Shown here: positions 1-11,270 of the stretch, piece by piece
How the letters are laid out: each line of letters opens with the position of its first letter
How positions within the stretch are numbered: position 1 is the stretch's first letter
Origin: Spirodela intermedia
Lineage: Eukaryota > Streptophyta > Magnoliopsida > Alismatales > Araceae
Length of the DNA stretch: 64,000 nt
Direction of reading: 5' to 3'
Assembly (NCBI GenBank): GCA_902729315.2
Contig: LR746272.1
Span: 8,984,327-9,048,326, forward strand
The notes under the pieces: model-generated
Told to the model about the DNA's origin: nothing
Databases searched by the model: none
The model's input: the letters and a program-made list of their open reading frames with translations, nothing else
Position numbers and translations under genes: made by a program

Positions 1-3000
1 ATTTCTCTATTCCGTGGTCTAGATGGTAGTGGATCTAAGCAAGGGATTTGTTGTGTACCACTGCAGAAACGTTCTGGCAAACCGTATCTCGGGTACGATT
101 CCTGAGGAGATAGGGAATATTACAACGCTTGAAGAACTGTAATGCCTCCATATCCTCTTTGAAAAAAGACATTTTCCTAACGAACCGGCATTGTTTATTT
201 GAAACAGTTGGCAATCGACAAGTTTTATTTCTAATTAAGCCTTTCTTTGAAGCGTCTTGGAGAGCAATATAATGCAAGGGCCTATTCCTCGTGGTCTCGG
301 AAAGTTGGTTGAATTACGGTCACTGTACGCCCCCCCTAGTTTCCGTTCTATTCTACTTTCCCATTGAATTGTTCTTCTTTATGTGAACCAAAGAGAATGG
401 AAAAAACTATTAACTTCTATGATCGTCGCAAATAAATGTGAATATTAAAGAAAATTAATGGAAGACCATCATATTATTGCAGGCTTCTTTCTTGCAACAA
501 CTTCTCCGGTGAGCTTCCAGAAACCCTTGGTGACTTGACGAATTTGACGAATTTGTACGCTCTCAACTGTTACATTTTTGGACTCCTTGAATGGTTAAAG
601 GATCCTCTTGTTCTTGATAATCAGTGCTGGACTTTTCTTTTTTCAGTAGGATTGACGGGACTGAGATATCTGGGAAGATACCAAGCTTCATTGGGAACTG
701 GACGAAACTAAACAGACTGTAAGCCCAGCTGTCTTTATTTATCTTTTCCCAGCGCAGTTTATCATCTGAAAAGGATGTCTCTACTACATGCAATTCTCAT
801 GAGCTATACGTTTTCTAATGTCGCAGTGACATGCAAGGAACATTCATGGAGGGTCCCTTTCCACCCGAGTTCTCATCATTACAGAAGTTAACGCAGTTGT
901 ACGTGTAGCTTTAGCCTTTTCCCGTACTCAGGGGTGTTGTCTGTGTTAGTGGACAGTAGTGATAATAGCTCTGTTGGCTTTTCTTTTGTAGGAGAGTCAC
1001 TGACCTGAAAAATGCCGGTGGTAGCTTCCCTCCCATTGAGAAACTGTCAGATTTAGAAGAGTTGTAAGACTACGAATGTTATTTATCCACCCGCATGAAT
1101 ATACTTTTGAAAATTTGTTGACAGGTTTCCCTGTGTAAACACTGCCAGGGTTCTGCGAAATTGCTCAATATCTGGCAGCATCCCGGGTTACATTGACACT
1201 TTTGCTCAACTGGAAATCCTGTAAGTTCTTATACAAAAATATTTGCATAATTTGTTGTTCGAGCGGTAATCATGTTTGCATTTGACAATTTTCTTTGATA
1301 TTTTAGGTTAAAAGTCCGTTTCTATGATGCCTTGAATAGGGGGAGACATGCTGCATCTTTTAGTTTGTTTAGAACATCTGCATGTGATCGTCTGCAAGGT
1401 CTAGGGGCACTGCCGCAGATATCTCTGGACCACCTCTGTGGTGTAACTTCTTAATTTGAAGCCATCCATGAGCCTGCATTTTAGTATGATCATATTTTTT
1501 CGGTCTGTATATTCCCCAAAGGAAGCGTAGCAATCGAGCTTGGTGCAGATTTTTTGTTCAGCTACCCTTGTCTGATGATAGTATGTATATGGCCGTTGAT
1601 GTTGGCAGTTGTCGGGCGAAATAATATTTGGTCATTCATAACATAGTCTCCAATTTCCTTCTCTACCACAGAGGGAGAAAAACTGTAATCGGGAACCCTA
1701 GTCATATCTTATACCATCAAAGATGTGGGAGCCACTGGTTACTAAAGATATAGAAAAGGATTCAGATTTGCACTTATTCTCGGGCCGAATGTAAGTTAAT
1801 AAATGAGATTGTGGTCGTTACATGTGTAGTGGTATCAACCTTTGGGAGTATTCCATGGTACGTACTCTGAAAAAACCTTTAAAGGTTGGGATTTTTGAGT
1901 AATCTTAGAATTGAAACCCATTCGCAGAAAATGAATGAATTTTAAGTTAAAATTCCTATACTATTTTTCACGTAAAACTAGAAAAATAGTCAACTTCATC
2001 TTACTTTACATACTTGTTCCCACATCAATGATGTTCATGCAGCCTTTTTTCTCGCTCTCGTAATTGCTAGATTATCATCAATATGGGTTTATCATGTCGA
2101 TCTTGAAATGAGGACTCGTACCTTGATAATCATTTTTTCTGGTCATAGGGAGAACAATTATTTGTCTCCGCTTTTGCACATTTTTGATGGACTTGTGCTG
2201 CAGAGATCTGAGCTTTAATAATTTGACGGGTGAAATACCAAAAAGCTTTGAGAATCTTGGACGCTTAACCACTATGTAAGTGCCTGCAGATTCGATTCAG
2301 TCAATGATTCAACTTAATATGCTGGTGGGAAAGTCAGAAGATTTATACCGTTTCTGCTGAAGGAACGTTTTCATGATAATTTTATTGTATCCCGCACTTG
2401 GTTTGATTTTGCATAATCAGGTATCTTACAAGCAACAAACTTACTGGATCAATACCCGATTGGATTAGGAGAACCAGAAAGAAGATGTACGTTTGTCTTC
2501 CAGGCAATATTTTGCATTTTATGTCCCAGTGAATTTTTTGTTGTGTATGAATCATCATCATAACACAACGTTTAAATGTCAGGGATATTTCTTACAATAC
2601 ATTCACCGATCTTTCATCTGCACCACCTAACTGTGAGCAAGAATCACGGTAAGCATGCTTTTTGTCTGTCGCACCTGTTGCTTTTAATTATTGTGTCTGG
2701 AATTAAACTATGTTTACCTAACTTGCAGGAACTACGTTGCCAGCTTTTCATCGACCACAAGTGATTCGTAGGTTTCTGACATTGTTGAAGTCTATATTAT
2801 ATTATGGGTATCTCAAAAGTGTCTAAATGATTCACTCTCTCTGTTCAACCTTTGCAGGATAGCGTCGTGTTTAAAAAAGGACCTCCCCTGTGATGGCACA
2901 CCTAAAAGTGGGTATAAATCTCCTTTCTACGAGACAGCTTCTGTACCTTTTCAGTTTGATTTTTTTTCTTTTGCATGGTTGGAGGAGAACAACCCTATGA

Positions 3001-3160
3001 TTTGAAACTCTGACATACGAACATGACGTTCTCTTGATTAATTTTTTTTATTTGGCTTTTCGGAACTTCTGCAGACTATAACCTTTTCATAAATTGTGGA
3101 GGTGAAAGTGTGATTGTTGACGGCAACGAATATGAACGTGACACATCAGTGGAAGGCACA
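1..3160 (+). repeat. Near-identical duplicated tract, copy 1 (pairs with 34735-37892)
   Basis: Bases 1-3160 align with 34735-37892 at a constant offset of 34734, dropping to 34732 after a two-base difference in a poly-T run near 3045. By eye only scattered single-base differences are present, in introns as well as exons. The match ends at 3160, inside the malectin exon, where RLK3 is interrupted. Confidence 0.9.
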
Positions 3161-6100
3161 TCCAAGTATGAGGTTTCCAGCAGCGGAAAGTGGGCTTATA
3201 GCAGTACAGGATACTTTATTGGGGGAAGAAGCGACGCATCATTTGTAGCAGAAGCTACACCATTATCGGCAATACCCAATGCAGAATTGTACAAAGCTGC
3301 TCGTTTGAATCCTCTTTCTCTCAAATACTATGGTCTGTGCTTGCAGCCAGGAAATTATACAGTCAAACTTCACTTTGCTGAAATAGTTTTCACCTCTGGG
3401 GCGACATTTGGCAGTCTTGGAAGGCGTGTGTTTGATGTATTAATTCAGGTCATCTGGATTCTTTGAACTTACAATCTTGATGAATGCGTTTAGTTTATTA
3501 TTTCTCCTTTAGAACCACATCCATGATATGCTTGTCAATCACTTCGAGACGATCATTCCTAATTATTTCGTCCCACAATATCATTCTCTAGCGTGGTTTA
3601 GTGTCATATATGCTGATTCTTATTGGAGCTTCGTTCATACATACGGTTGTCATTGAAGACCTCTTCGTAGCTTGGATACATGATATCATTTCTTGAAAAC
3701 GAGAAATCACTTTCTAACACTTTAAAAATGAGTTCATTGATATTCAGTTATTCCCTTTTCCGGTTCATGGTTTTTTTTTCTGGGTACTTGTGCATTATAG
3801 TATGTTGATCCAGCTGAGAAAACTCAGCATTGAAACAGGGAAACAAGGTGTTAAGAGACTTTAACATCGTAGCGGCAGCCAATGGAACTGGTAAGGAAGT
3901 TATTAGGAATTTTACTGCCCTTGTCGAGGTTGGCACATTGGAGATCCATTTCGTGTGGTCTGGCAAAGGGACAAATTCCATTCCGGATAGAGGTGTATAT
4001 GGGCCACTCATATCAGCGATTTCAGTAACACCAGGCATGTATATGGAGATAATTCAGTGCCCCTTCTTTGCTACTTGATTATTTGATTTTGACCTGTTAT
4101 TTTAATTGTAGATTTCACACCTCGTGTGTTTAAGACCAATAAACTTTCGATCGGTGCTATCGTGGGAATTGTTATTGCGTCAACTGTGTTGGTGATGCTG
4201 ATGATTTTCGGTCTTGTATGGTTTTACCTTAGAAGGAAAGCCATTGAGAACAATGGTGAGTTATTTTCATATGTTGTGTGTTTACCCAATAAATCTTCAT
4301 TGCACGAATCATTATATCGAACAGAATCATAAAGTAAAACCTGCATTTATCAGTTTGTATCTGTACTATGTGCGTGTCTTATATTTACAGTATCCTCATT
4401 TGTTACTGTTATTTATTCAGTATAGACTGTTTCGTACACCTTTCTTGTCACAGATGCATGTGTCAAATTTTCACATGTTTCCCCTTTATCAGAGCTCAGA
4501 GGTCTGGAGTTGCCAACAGGCTCTTTCAGTTTGAGGCAAATTAAAGCTGCCACGGGAAACTTCGACCCTGAAAACAAGATTGGCGAAGGTGGATTTGGTC
4601 CGGTTTACAAGGTCAACCATGTGGCCATCGTTTCACTTGGTTTTGCTTTCTGTCCAAAACCCAGTCCTCGTCTAAGTTTGAGGGCCTAATAATACACACA
4701 CGTTGAAAATTTTCAGGGGGTTCTTCCGGACGGCTCTATGATTGCCGTGAAGCAGCTTTCGTCCAAGTCAAAGCAAGGAAATCGGGAGTTTGTGACTGAG
4801 ATAGGCATGATATCAGCCCTACAGCATCCAAACCTCGTAAAACTTTTTGGGTGCTGCATTGAAGGAAATCAGTTGCTGCTAATATACGAATACATGGAGA
4901 ATAACAGCCTTGCCCGAGCCCTATTTGGTAACCATCTTATGATTTCGCGTTCCTAGTACTTTGGGGCCGCTACTTTCTGGGATTTTATTGGTTATGTTTA
5001 TTGCATGGATTGACTCGTAGTAAGGCGTGAATGTAACAGTCACGATGTTGATAGGTCCCGAAGGGTTAAGGTTGAATCTGGATTGGCAAACGAGGCGTAA
5101 AATTTGTATTGGAATAGCAAGGGGCTTGGCCTACCTTCACGAAGAGTCGAGGCTAAAGATAGTTCATAGAGACATCAAAACGACGAATGTTCTTCTTGAC
5201 AAAGATCTGAACGCGAAGATATCAGACTTCGGGCTGGCGAAACTCGACGAAGAGGAGAATACCCATATCAGCACCAGGATAGCAGGAACCATGTAAGCAA
5301 ACTGTTTATTTGAAATATTGGATTTTGGGTATGTTATTAGAATTTGGTTATTTGCCTTGAAATTCTTGATATAGTTCTTACTTTTAGAATTATTTATTTA
5401 TATTCTGTTAATCTTCTCGTAAAATCGTACCCACCACCCCTGCGTACTCTTACCTATCACCCTTTTTCAATCTGTATAGATCATATATATTCCCTGTCAT
5501 TCTGATGTCCTTTTTCTTTTAGCTTTGGTCGTTGCCATGCTTGTTGAGCTGAGAACATGCTCCTACTGATCCTGTGGCTGTCACTTAAATCTACTTCTTT
5601 GCTTGTCATGGTTTTAGACCATACTTAAATTTTCACAATGTAGGTTAAAAGGACTGGATAACAAGAGAAACCTACATCAGGTTGATAATAGGCCCAGATT
5701 CTGATTATCACCATGTTAAACAAAATCAAAGCAGTAAATGTTAATGGTGCATTAAAATTGGATAATCTAATCCAAAGTCAACAGAGGTTCTGCCTCGTAG
5801 GTACTGAATTGATGCAGTTATTCTTTTTTCTCACTTTCTAATTGAGCGTTCGGTCACAATCTGAAAGGCAAGATGGTTCAGGGTTTCTTATGAAATCTTC
5901 ATTAGTGGTAAGTCAAAGATCTACTATGATGTGGACTTTCTAAATGTGGGCAAATCTAGACAATATGATTCCTCTCCTGGTCTCCCATTGGATTCTCTTT
6001 ATGGATCATTAATCTGAATGCTGTACGTTTATTCTCAACCACGTGATGCAGAGGAAAAAACACCAATTTGGTTTGCCACCATTATTATCTCTTACGCTGA

Positions 6101-6779
6101 CAAGTATTTCCTCGTCGTCCTTCAGGGGTTATATGGCTCCTGAGTATGCCATGAGGGGTTACCTGACATACAAAGCAGATGTCTACAGCTTTGGCGTCGT
6201 CGCATTGGAGATTGTCAGCGGAAAGAGTAACGCCAAATTTCTCCCCAAAGATGACTACATCTATCTTCTCGATTGGGTACCCGATTTCCTTGCATTCAAA
6301 CATATTTTAATTTAATAGAAAATCCCTGGAAAACAATCAAGAATCCCGCAATATTTTATATAGCATGCTAATCTTGTTTATATTTTTTTTCTCAGGCCTG
6401 TGTGCTCCAGGAGAAGGGCACCCTCCTCGAGCTGGTAGACCCCGCCCTGGGCACCAACTTCTCCATCGAGGAAGCGCAGCAGATGCTGAACCTGGCTCTC
6501 TTGTGCACCAACCAGTCCCCGACCCTTCGGCCTGCCATGTCCACTGTGGTCGCCATGCTCGAGGGTCACACGCCCGTTCGAGTCCCCACCATGAAGATCA
6601 ACCGCACAGATAGCATGGAGCTGAGATTCAGGACCATGGAGACGCTCTCTCGGGATGACGACAGGCAGGCCGTGTCCACTGACGCACCAGTGGCAGATTC
6701 ATCGTTTTCTATTCAGAGCAGCAAAGAAGACGACTACCCTCGCTCCACCACATCCCGGCTTCTCGATGATTACAGCTAA
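1..6779 (+). CDS. RLK1: LRR-malectin receptor-like Ser/Thr kinase (subfamily VIII-2 type), 5' partial
   Basis: Plasma-membrane receptor kinase; exons 1-4 lie off the left edge and bases 1-66 are intron 4. Visible exons by GT-AG logic and alignment to the paralogs: 67-138, 253-324, 483-554, 647-718, 827-898, 992-1063, 1149-1220, 2204-2275 (eight 72-nt LRR exons), 2421-2486, 2583-2648, 2729-2767, 2858-2907, malectin 3075-3448 and 3839-4034, transmembrane 4112-4255, kinase 4493-4611, 4717-4927, 5055-5292, 6126-6276, 6396-6779 (TAA). The kinase keeps the GEGGFG loop, AVK lysine, HRD, DFG and MAPEY motifs, so it looks catalytically competent (RD type). The donor after exon 18 is GC rather than GT (4035-4036). 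The malectin exon is one codon longer than in the paralogs. The intron before the kinase is about 240 bp, against about 890 bp in RLK2. The family includes pathogen-response receptors such as LIK1; the ligand here is unknown. Confidence 0.9.
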
Positions 6780-6955
6780 CCTTGAAAGTTCTTCTGTAGC
6801 AGGCTTTTGAAGCTTATCCATCGTTCCTACAATGGTGTCGACACCTGATGCTCCCTCCATCGAAATCAGCACAGCTTGGACCGGATGTAGATGGGGAGGG
6901 GTGTATAATAGACCATACCATTTTTATTCTTTCTTTTATTGTTTTCCATAGACAT
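6780..6955 (+). other. 3' flank / 3' UTR of RLK1
   Basis: Sequence after the stop codon. A segment around 6835-6945 (ending in a T-rich stretch with 'ttgttttcca') recurs downstream of RLK2 (about 25128-25230) and at 39770-39860 behind RLK3. It is therefore the ancestral 3' flank of this receptor. Homology to the RLK2 flank stops at about 6950, where the gypsy relic begins directly; about 1.7 kb present after RLK2 is missing here. Confidence 0.7.
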
Positions 6956-8400
6956 ACCAAAGATGGTTTTTAAAACTTATTATGATTATTGTGAATTTAA
7001 GGTAATGCCCTTTGGATTGTCCAACACCCCAATGACATTTCAATTATTGATGAATTTTATTTTTCACCTTTAAGTAAATTTGTTCCATATACTTTTTGAT
7101 GATATTCTTGTCTACAATAAAAGGGAATGATCATGAACATCAGCATGCCTTGTAGGTATTGTCTTAAAATTCTTTGTATATTAATACCAAAAATGTTAAC
7201 TTGGCCAGAAACAAGTAGAGTACATAAGGCATTAGATATCTTTCGAAGGTATTGTCTTGTGCCTAAATGGACACAAGGCATTGACATTTTGAACTTCTGA
7301 AAAATATGTTTTTTATTAGTTTAACCAAGCATGACAAGCATTTGAGAAGCTCAAAATGGCTGTCTTTGGTGTTAGTGCTGTCTTTACCCAATTTCTCTCA
7401 ACTTTTCAATGTTGAGATAAATGCCTCTAATTTAGGAGTTGAGGTGATGCTCATGTAGCTAGGCAAGCCCATTATTTATTGCAGTCAACCATTATGAATG
7501 AAATCGAGACCAAAATTAGCATATGAGAGGGAACTAATTGTCATAATATTGATAGTAAATAAATGAAAACAATAGTTGATGTTTCAACACTTTGTTATAC
7601 AAATTGATTTGTATAGCTTGAAATTCTTATTTAATCAAAGAAAAGTTCATCTTGAATAGCACAAATGGCTAACAAAGTTAATGTGCTTCAATTTCAAAAT
7701 TAGATAAAAGAAAGAAAAAAGAAACAAGCCATTGATGCTTTATTAAGATGTACTCTTCTTGATGACTCAAAGCTAAATTTGGTATCTACTTCTCATTTCC
7801 TTGTCATTTCCAGCATCAATTAGAAGGTGGAGAGAGACACCGCACTCTATCCCATTAAATATGCCTTATTTAATAACTCAAAATTATTTTTTAATTATTT
7901 ATTACATCACCGATCACTCATGTACAAAGAGAGATTTGTATTATCACCTTTTTCAGTACTTATTCTTACCTTTTTGAAGGAATTCTAGGACAATATAGTT
8001 GGGGTACACTCTAGTTACCTCAAGACTTAAAAACAAATTGTTTAATACATTTACTAGTCAAGACTAAAAAATCATGCTCAATAATGATGTGAACAGTTGT
8101 CTCATCTCTCAATAATGCAAATCATCCTCACTAGCACTAGAGGGATTATTACAACCACTATTAATTCTAAATCAAACCTTGAAAGACCTCTTGATGAACT
8201 TCATTGAAAGGTTGCCCAAATCATTAGGGAATGACTTTATTCTTGTGGTTATTTATGGAATTAATAAATACAATCATCATTTTTTGGCCAAAGATGTTGA
8301 AATAAATTTTACTAAAGAGATGTAATTATATGATTTTTCAAATACTATAATTTTTAACTTTAGAGTTGCGTTAGATGTGGCTAAGTGAAACACTAAGATG
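6951..8400 (+). mobile_element. Decayed Ty3/gypsy pol relic (reverse transcriptase to RNase H / integrase)
   Basis: Conceptual translation in shifting + frames shows gypsy reverse-transcriptase landmarks: a VMPFGLSN-like block at about 7000-7025, then an FDDILV catalytic-core block at about 7093-7110. RNase H-like sequence follows around 7320-7540, with integrase-like traces near 8160-8280. Many stops and frameshifts make it non-coding. The same relic, in the same order, lies downstream of RLK2 (26100-28950), so both probably descend from one insertion that predates the tandem duplication. Confidence 0.75.
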
Positions 8401-8859
8401 GGGAATAGGAGTAAATTAATTTAGTGTTTAATTCTATTTTATTATTATTTTTACATGTTTATGTGTCATCACACTTTCTCACACACTTTGTCAACTATAT
8501 GTTTTCACTTAAGTCAGTCTTCTTTCTTCACAAGTTCACTCTAGTATCTCTTTATCACTTGTAACTATGAGGAACACAAGGTTTTATAGTGTTTCACCTA
8601 TTATCAGACTATGTCTAGTCTCGAATCATCTCTTTTTTAGGTTTCACTAATTCTTTTAAAAAATATAGTTAATTTCAGGATATCAACAACTCAAAAAATT
8701 ATGTTCAATCTCCACATATATCACATATCTTGTAAACAAGTTTTGATTCTCAACACCATATGCTTGAGTCAATATATCAATCTCTTTATACATAAATAGT
8801 AACACCCCAATGAATTTAATTTAGGAGGAAACATAATTCCACTCAATAATTCTTTTGTA
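8401..8859. other. AT-rich spacer, no gene seen
   Basis: Strongly AT-rich, with no ORF of note and no recognisable domain. It lies between the gypsy relic and the shared repeat block and may be decayed 3' sequence of the same element; I see no LTR boundary. Confidence 0.4.
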
Positions 8860-10310
8860 AGTAATTATATACGATTTGATTAGTCAAATTAAGATCTATA
8901 AAAATTAAAATAAATATAATTGAATGAAGAAGGCTTTTGAAATTTGAAATCACACAAATAAATTTATCACTAAATAAATTGAAAAAAATTAAGTTGAAAG
9001 AAGGAAAGATAAAGTTCCGATCTCATGACAGAGATTGTTAGAATTTTATGTGTTCGAGAATATTATCAAGTGATGTTCACAACCTCAAAGGTTCTCTTTA
9101 ATGTCAATGTGTCTGAATCTTGAGCATTTGGGGGAGACTATCATGTAATGTCCACGATTGCAAATACTCTTTTTGGACATTGACAATGTGGACACTCTTT
9201 AGATCTTCTTGTAAAATTTAAAAATCGACGAGGTGGGTCAATGAATAATCTCCAATGGCTATAATTTCGCACAGTAGAAAAATGACAATTTTGTAGATTT
9301 CTAGTAGCTATTACTTGATGAAGATAAGTTAGATAGAGGTGCAACACATGCGTAAATAGCTATCTCTAGAGCTTTATCCTCAAGTTCATATAGTAAGAAA
9401 AGGCTTTTCATCACATCTAGTATACATTCAAAAGGTGATGACTTGTCTCTCAATAGATCATCTTCTTCTCGACGACGACTTATTTAATGATTAATTAGAG
9501 ATAATTTACTTGATGAATTTATGATCTTTTTATATATGATAGACAATTTAAGATAATGATATTCTATGAATTGCGTTGATGAGATTTTTGTCAATGATTG
9601 AATAATTTAACAACTTAATCGTTGATCAGCATTCACTAAGAAAATCATGATTTAATGAGATAAAAATTTAAGTTTTGGCTCTTGTGATATTCAAACTCTT
9701 GTCGATCCCTTGTTGTATGTGAGAGAGTAAAATAAGTACATGAATACCCTTATAAAGTGACGTTATAGATATATATTATTCTCATAAATAAAGGATATTT
9801 TAGGTATTATAATTACTAAAAATCTTATGAAAAGCTATGACATGGGTTTAGTCTCACAATAGTTATTCTTTGAGTTTTGAGATGCATATATAGTAACATG
9901 AGATTCCGTCATCAATAAGTGTCTCTCTTGCATGTGTACGACCACTTTTTACCCCCTATTTAATTGGCCACTGATGATGTCGAAGGAGAGAGATGAACAT
10001 GTGCCCATCGACTCTTAACTTGCTTGTGGTTCCGCTCGATTGAGCTTTTGACCTACCTGCAAGTTGACTAGCAGGTCCTCCTTTTTCTATATTCTTATTT
10101 TATTTTATTTTTCTTTATTTATATCAAAAATAAGATTATAAAAATTATATAAATTCACATAAAATCACATAATTAGCTAAAAATTCACATTAACTAACTA
10201 AAAAACTATGTTTTATAATTTAACACAAATATAAATCTATTTATCATGAGTTAAACCTTAAATTATATTATTAATTAATTATTAACTTATGGTAATAAAG
10301 ACTTATCAAT
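8860..10310. repeat. Shared spacer repeat block, copy 1 (pairs with about 29350-30755)
   Basis: Collinear with 29350-30755 over about 1.4 kb, but much more diverged than the neighbouring genes (roughly three quarters identical by eye in the stretches compared). This copy is more AT-rich; many differences look like C-to-T or G-to-A changes. No coding capacity is seen. It may be LTR or internal sequence of an unidentified element, carried in both spacers by tandem duplication. Confidence 0.7.
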
Positions 10311-11270
10311 CAACAACACGAATTCTAGATGGTAACATGTCAGTATAATATGCGGACTAAATGACAAGGTAAATGATCATATATGAGTTATATTTTGAAA
10401 GAGAAAATATTTATTGATTAATTATGTATCTCTAGATAAAATATCAAAGATGATCTATGTAAGAGTGTAAAATTTTAAAGGTCACTAGTACATTAACAGA
10501 ACAACATAAAGAATTTGAAATTGATGTGATTCTCAAATGTTAAAATGATAGAGAGTGATTAGAAGGTAAATAGAATGGGTTGAGGAATAATGAGAATCAA
10601 TCATTAATCAAGAAATATTTTATCCCATCTAGTCGATAAGCTTCATCATTTTGCTTATATAATTACAATGATTCAAGTCAATAATTGCATTGAAAGTTGA
10701 CCCTCTCCATCATACCTTAATATAATTTGAGTGGCGAGGGGAGATAAACATAGGCTAAGACACAAGGTATTAAGAGTTGGAAAGTATCTATGAAAGGTAT
10801 AGTACTTGAGGAGATTCATGTATTAACTTTGGCATGAGGCATTAAGAGTCAAAGTTTGTCCATAAGGAGTGTGATCTTTTTAGAGATTAGACATGATTAT
10901 TTAGACCATTGATATCATGAAATGAATTATATTTTTAGAAGAAAATAATGAAATTCAATATGAAAATTTCTCCTAGACTTGACGTAGCCCAGAGAAGAAT
11001 GAACTCATATAAAAAGTTGTGTCCCTCATACTGATGAGTGGAGAGAGAGAGATGCTGATCTTGTGAAATCAGATATATTTTTAGAAAGAAATAGTGAAAT
11101 CCAGAATTAAAATACTTTTGAGACAAGACATAGTCCAATGAAGGGTGAACCTATATAAAATAGAGGAGTGGCTTAGATGAACCCATTCACATAGCTGAGA
11201 GATTGTGTAAGAATATGTGTTGACACAAGCATACATATAAAATAATGAAATAGAACAAAAAAGTGTTGGG
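10311..11270. other. AT-rich spacer with a short imperfect direct repeat
   Basis: No gene. Two imperfect direct repeats of about 70 bases lie near 10925-10995 and 11080-11150, each with 'ttatatttttagaa' or 'atatatttttagaaa' followed by similar text. This may be the left LTR region of the copia relic that follows, but I could not define ends. Confidence 0.35.

Noticed and set aside
1305-1400. Possible extra LRR exon after 'ttttag' in RLK1 intron 11 (also in RLK2 and RLK3)
   Set aside because: The reading frame does not continue with LRR spacing, no proper 72-nt exon or donor is found, and RLK4 and RLK5 lack it. It may be an old exon relic, but I cannot support it.
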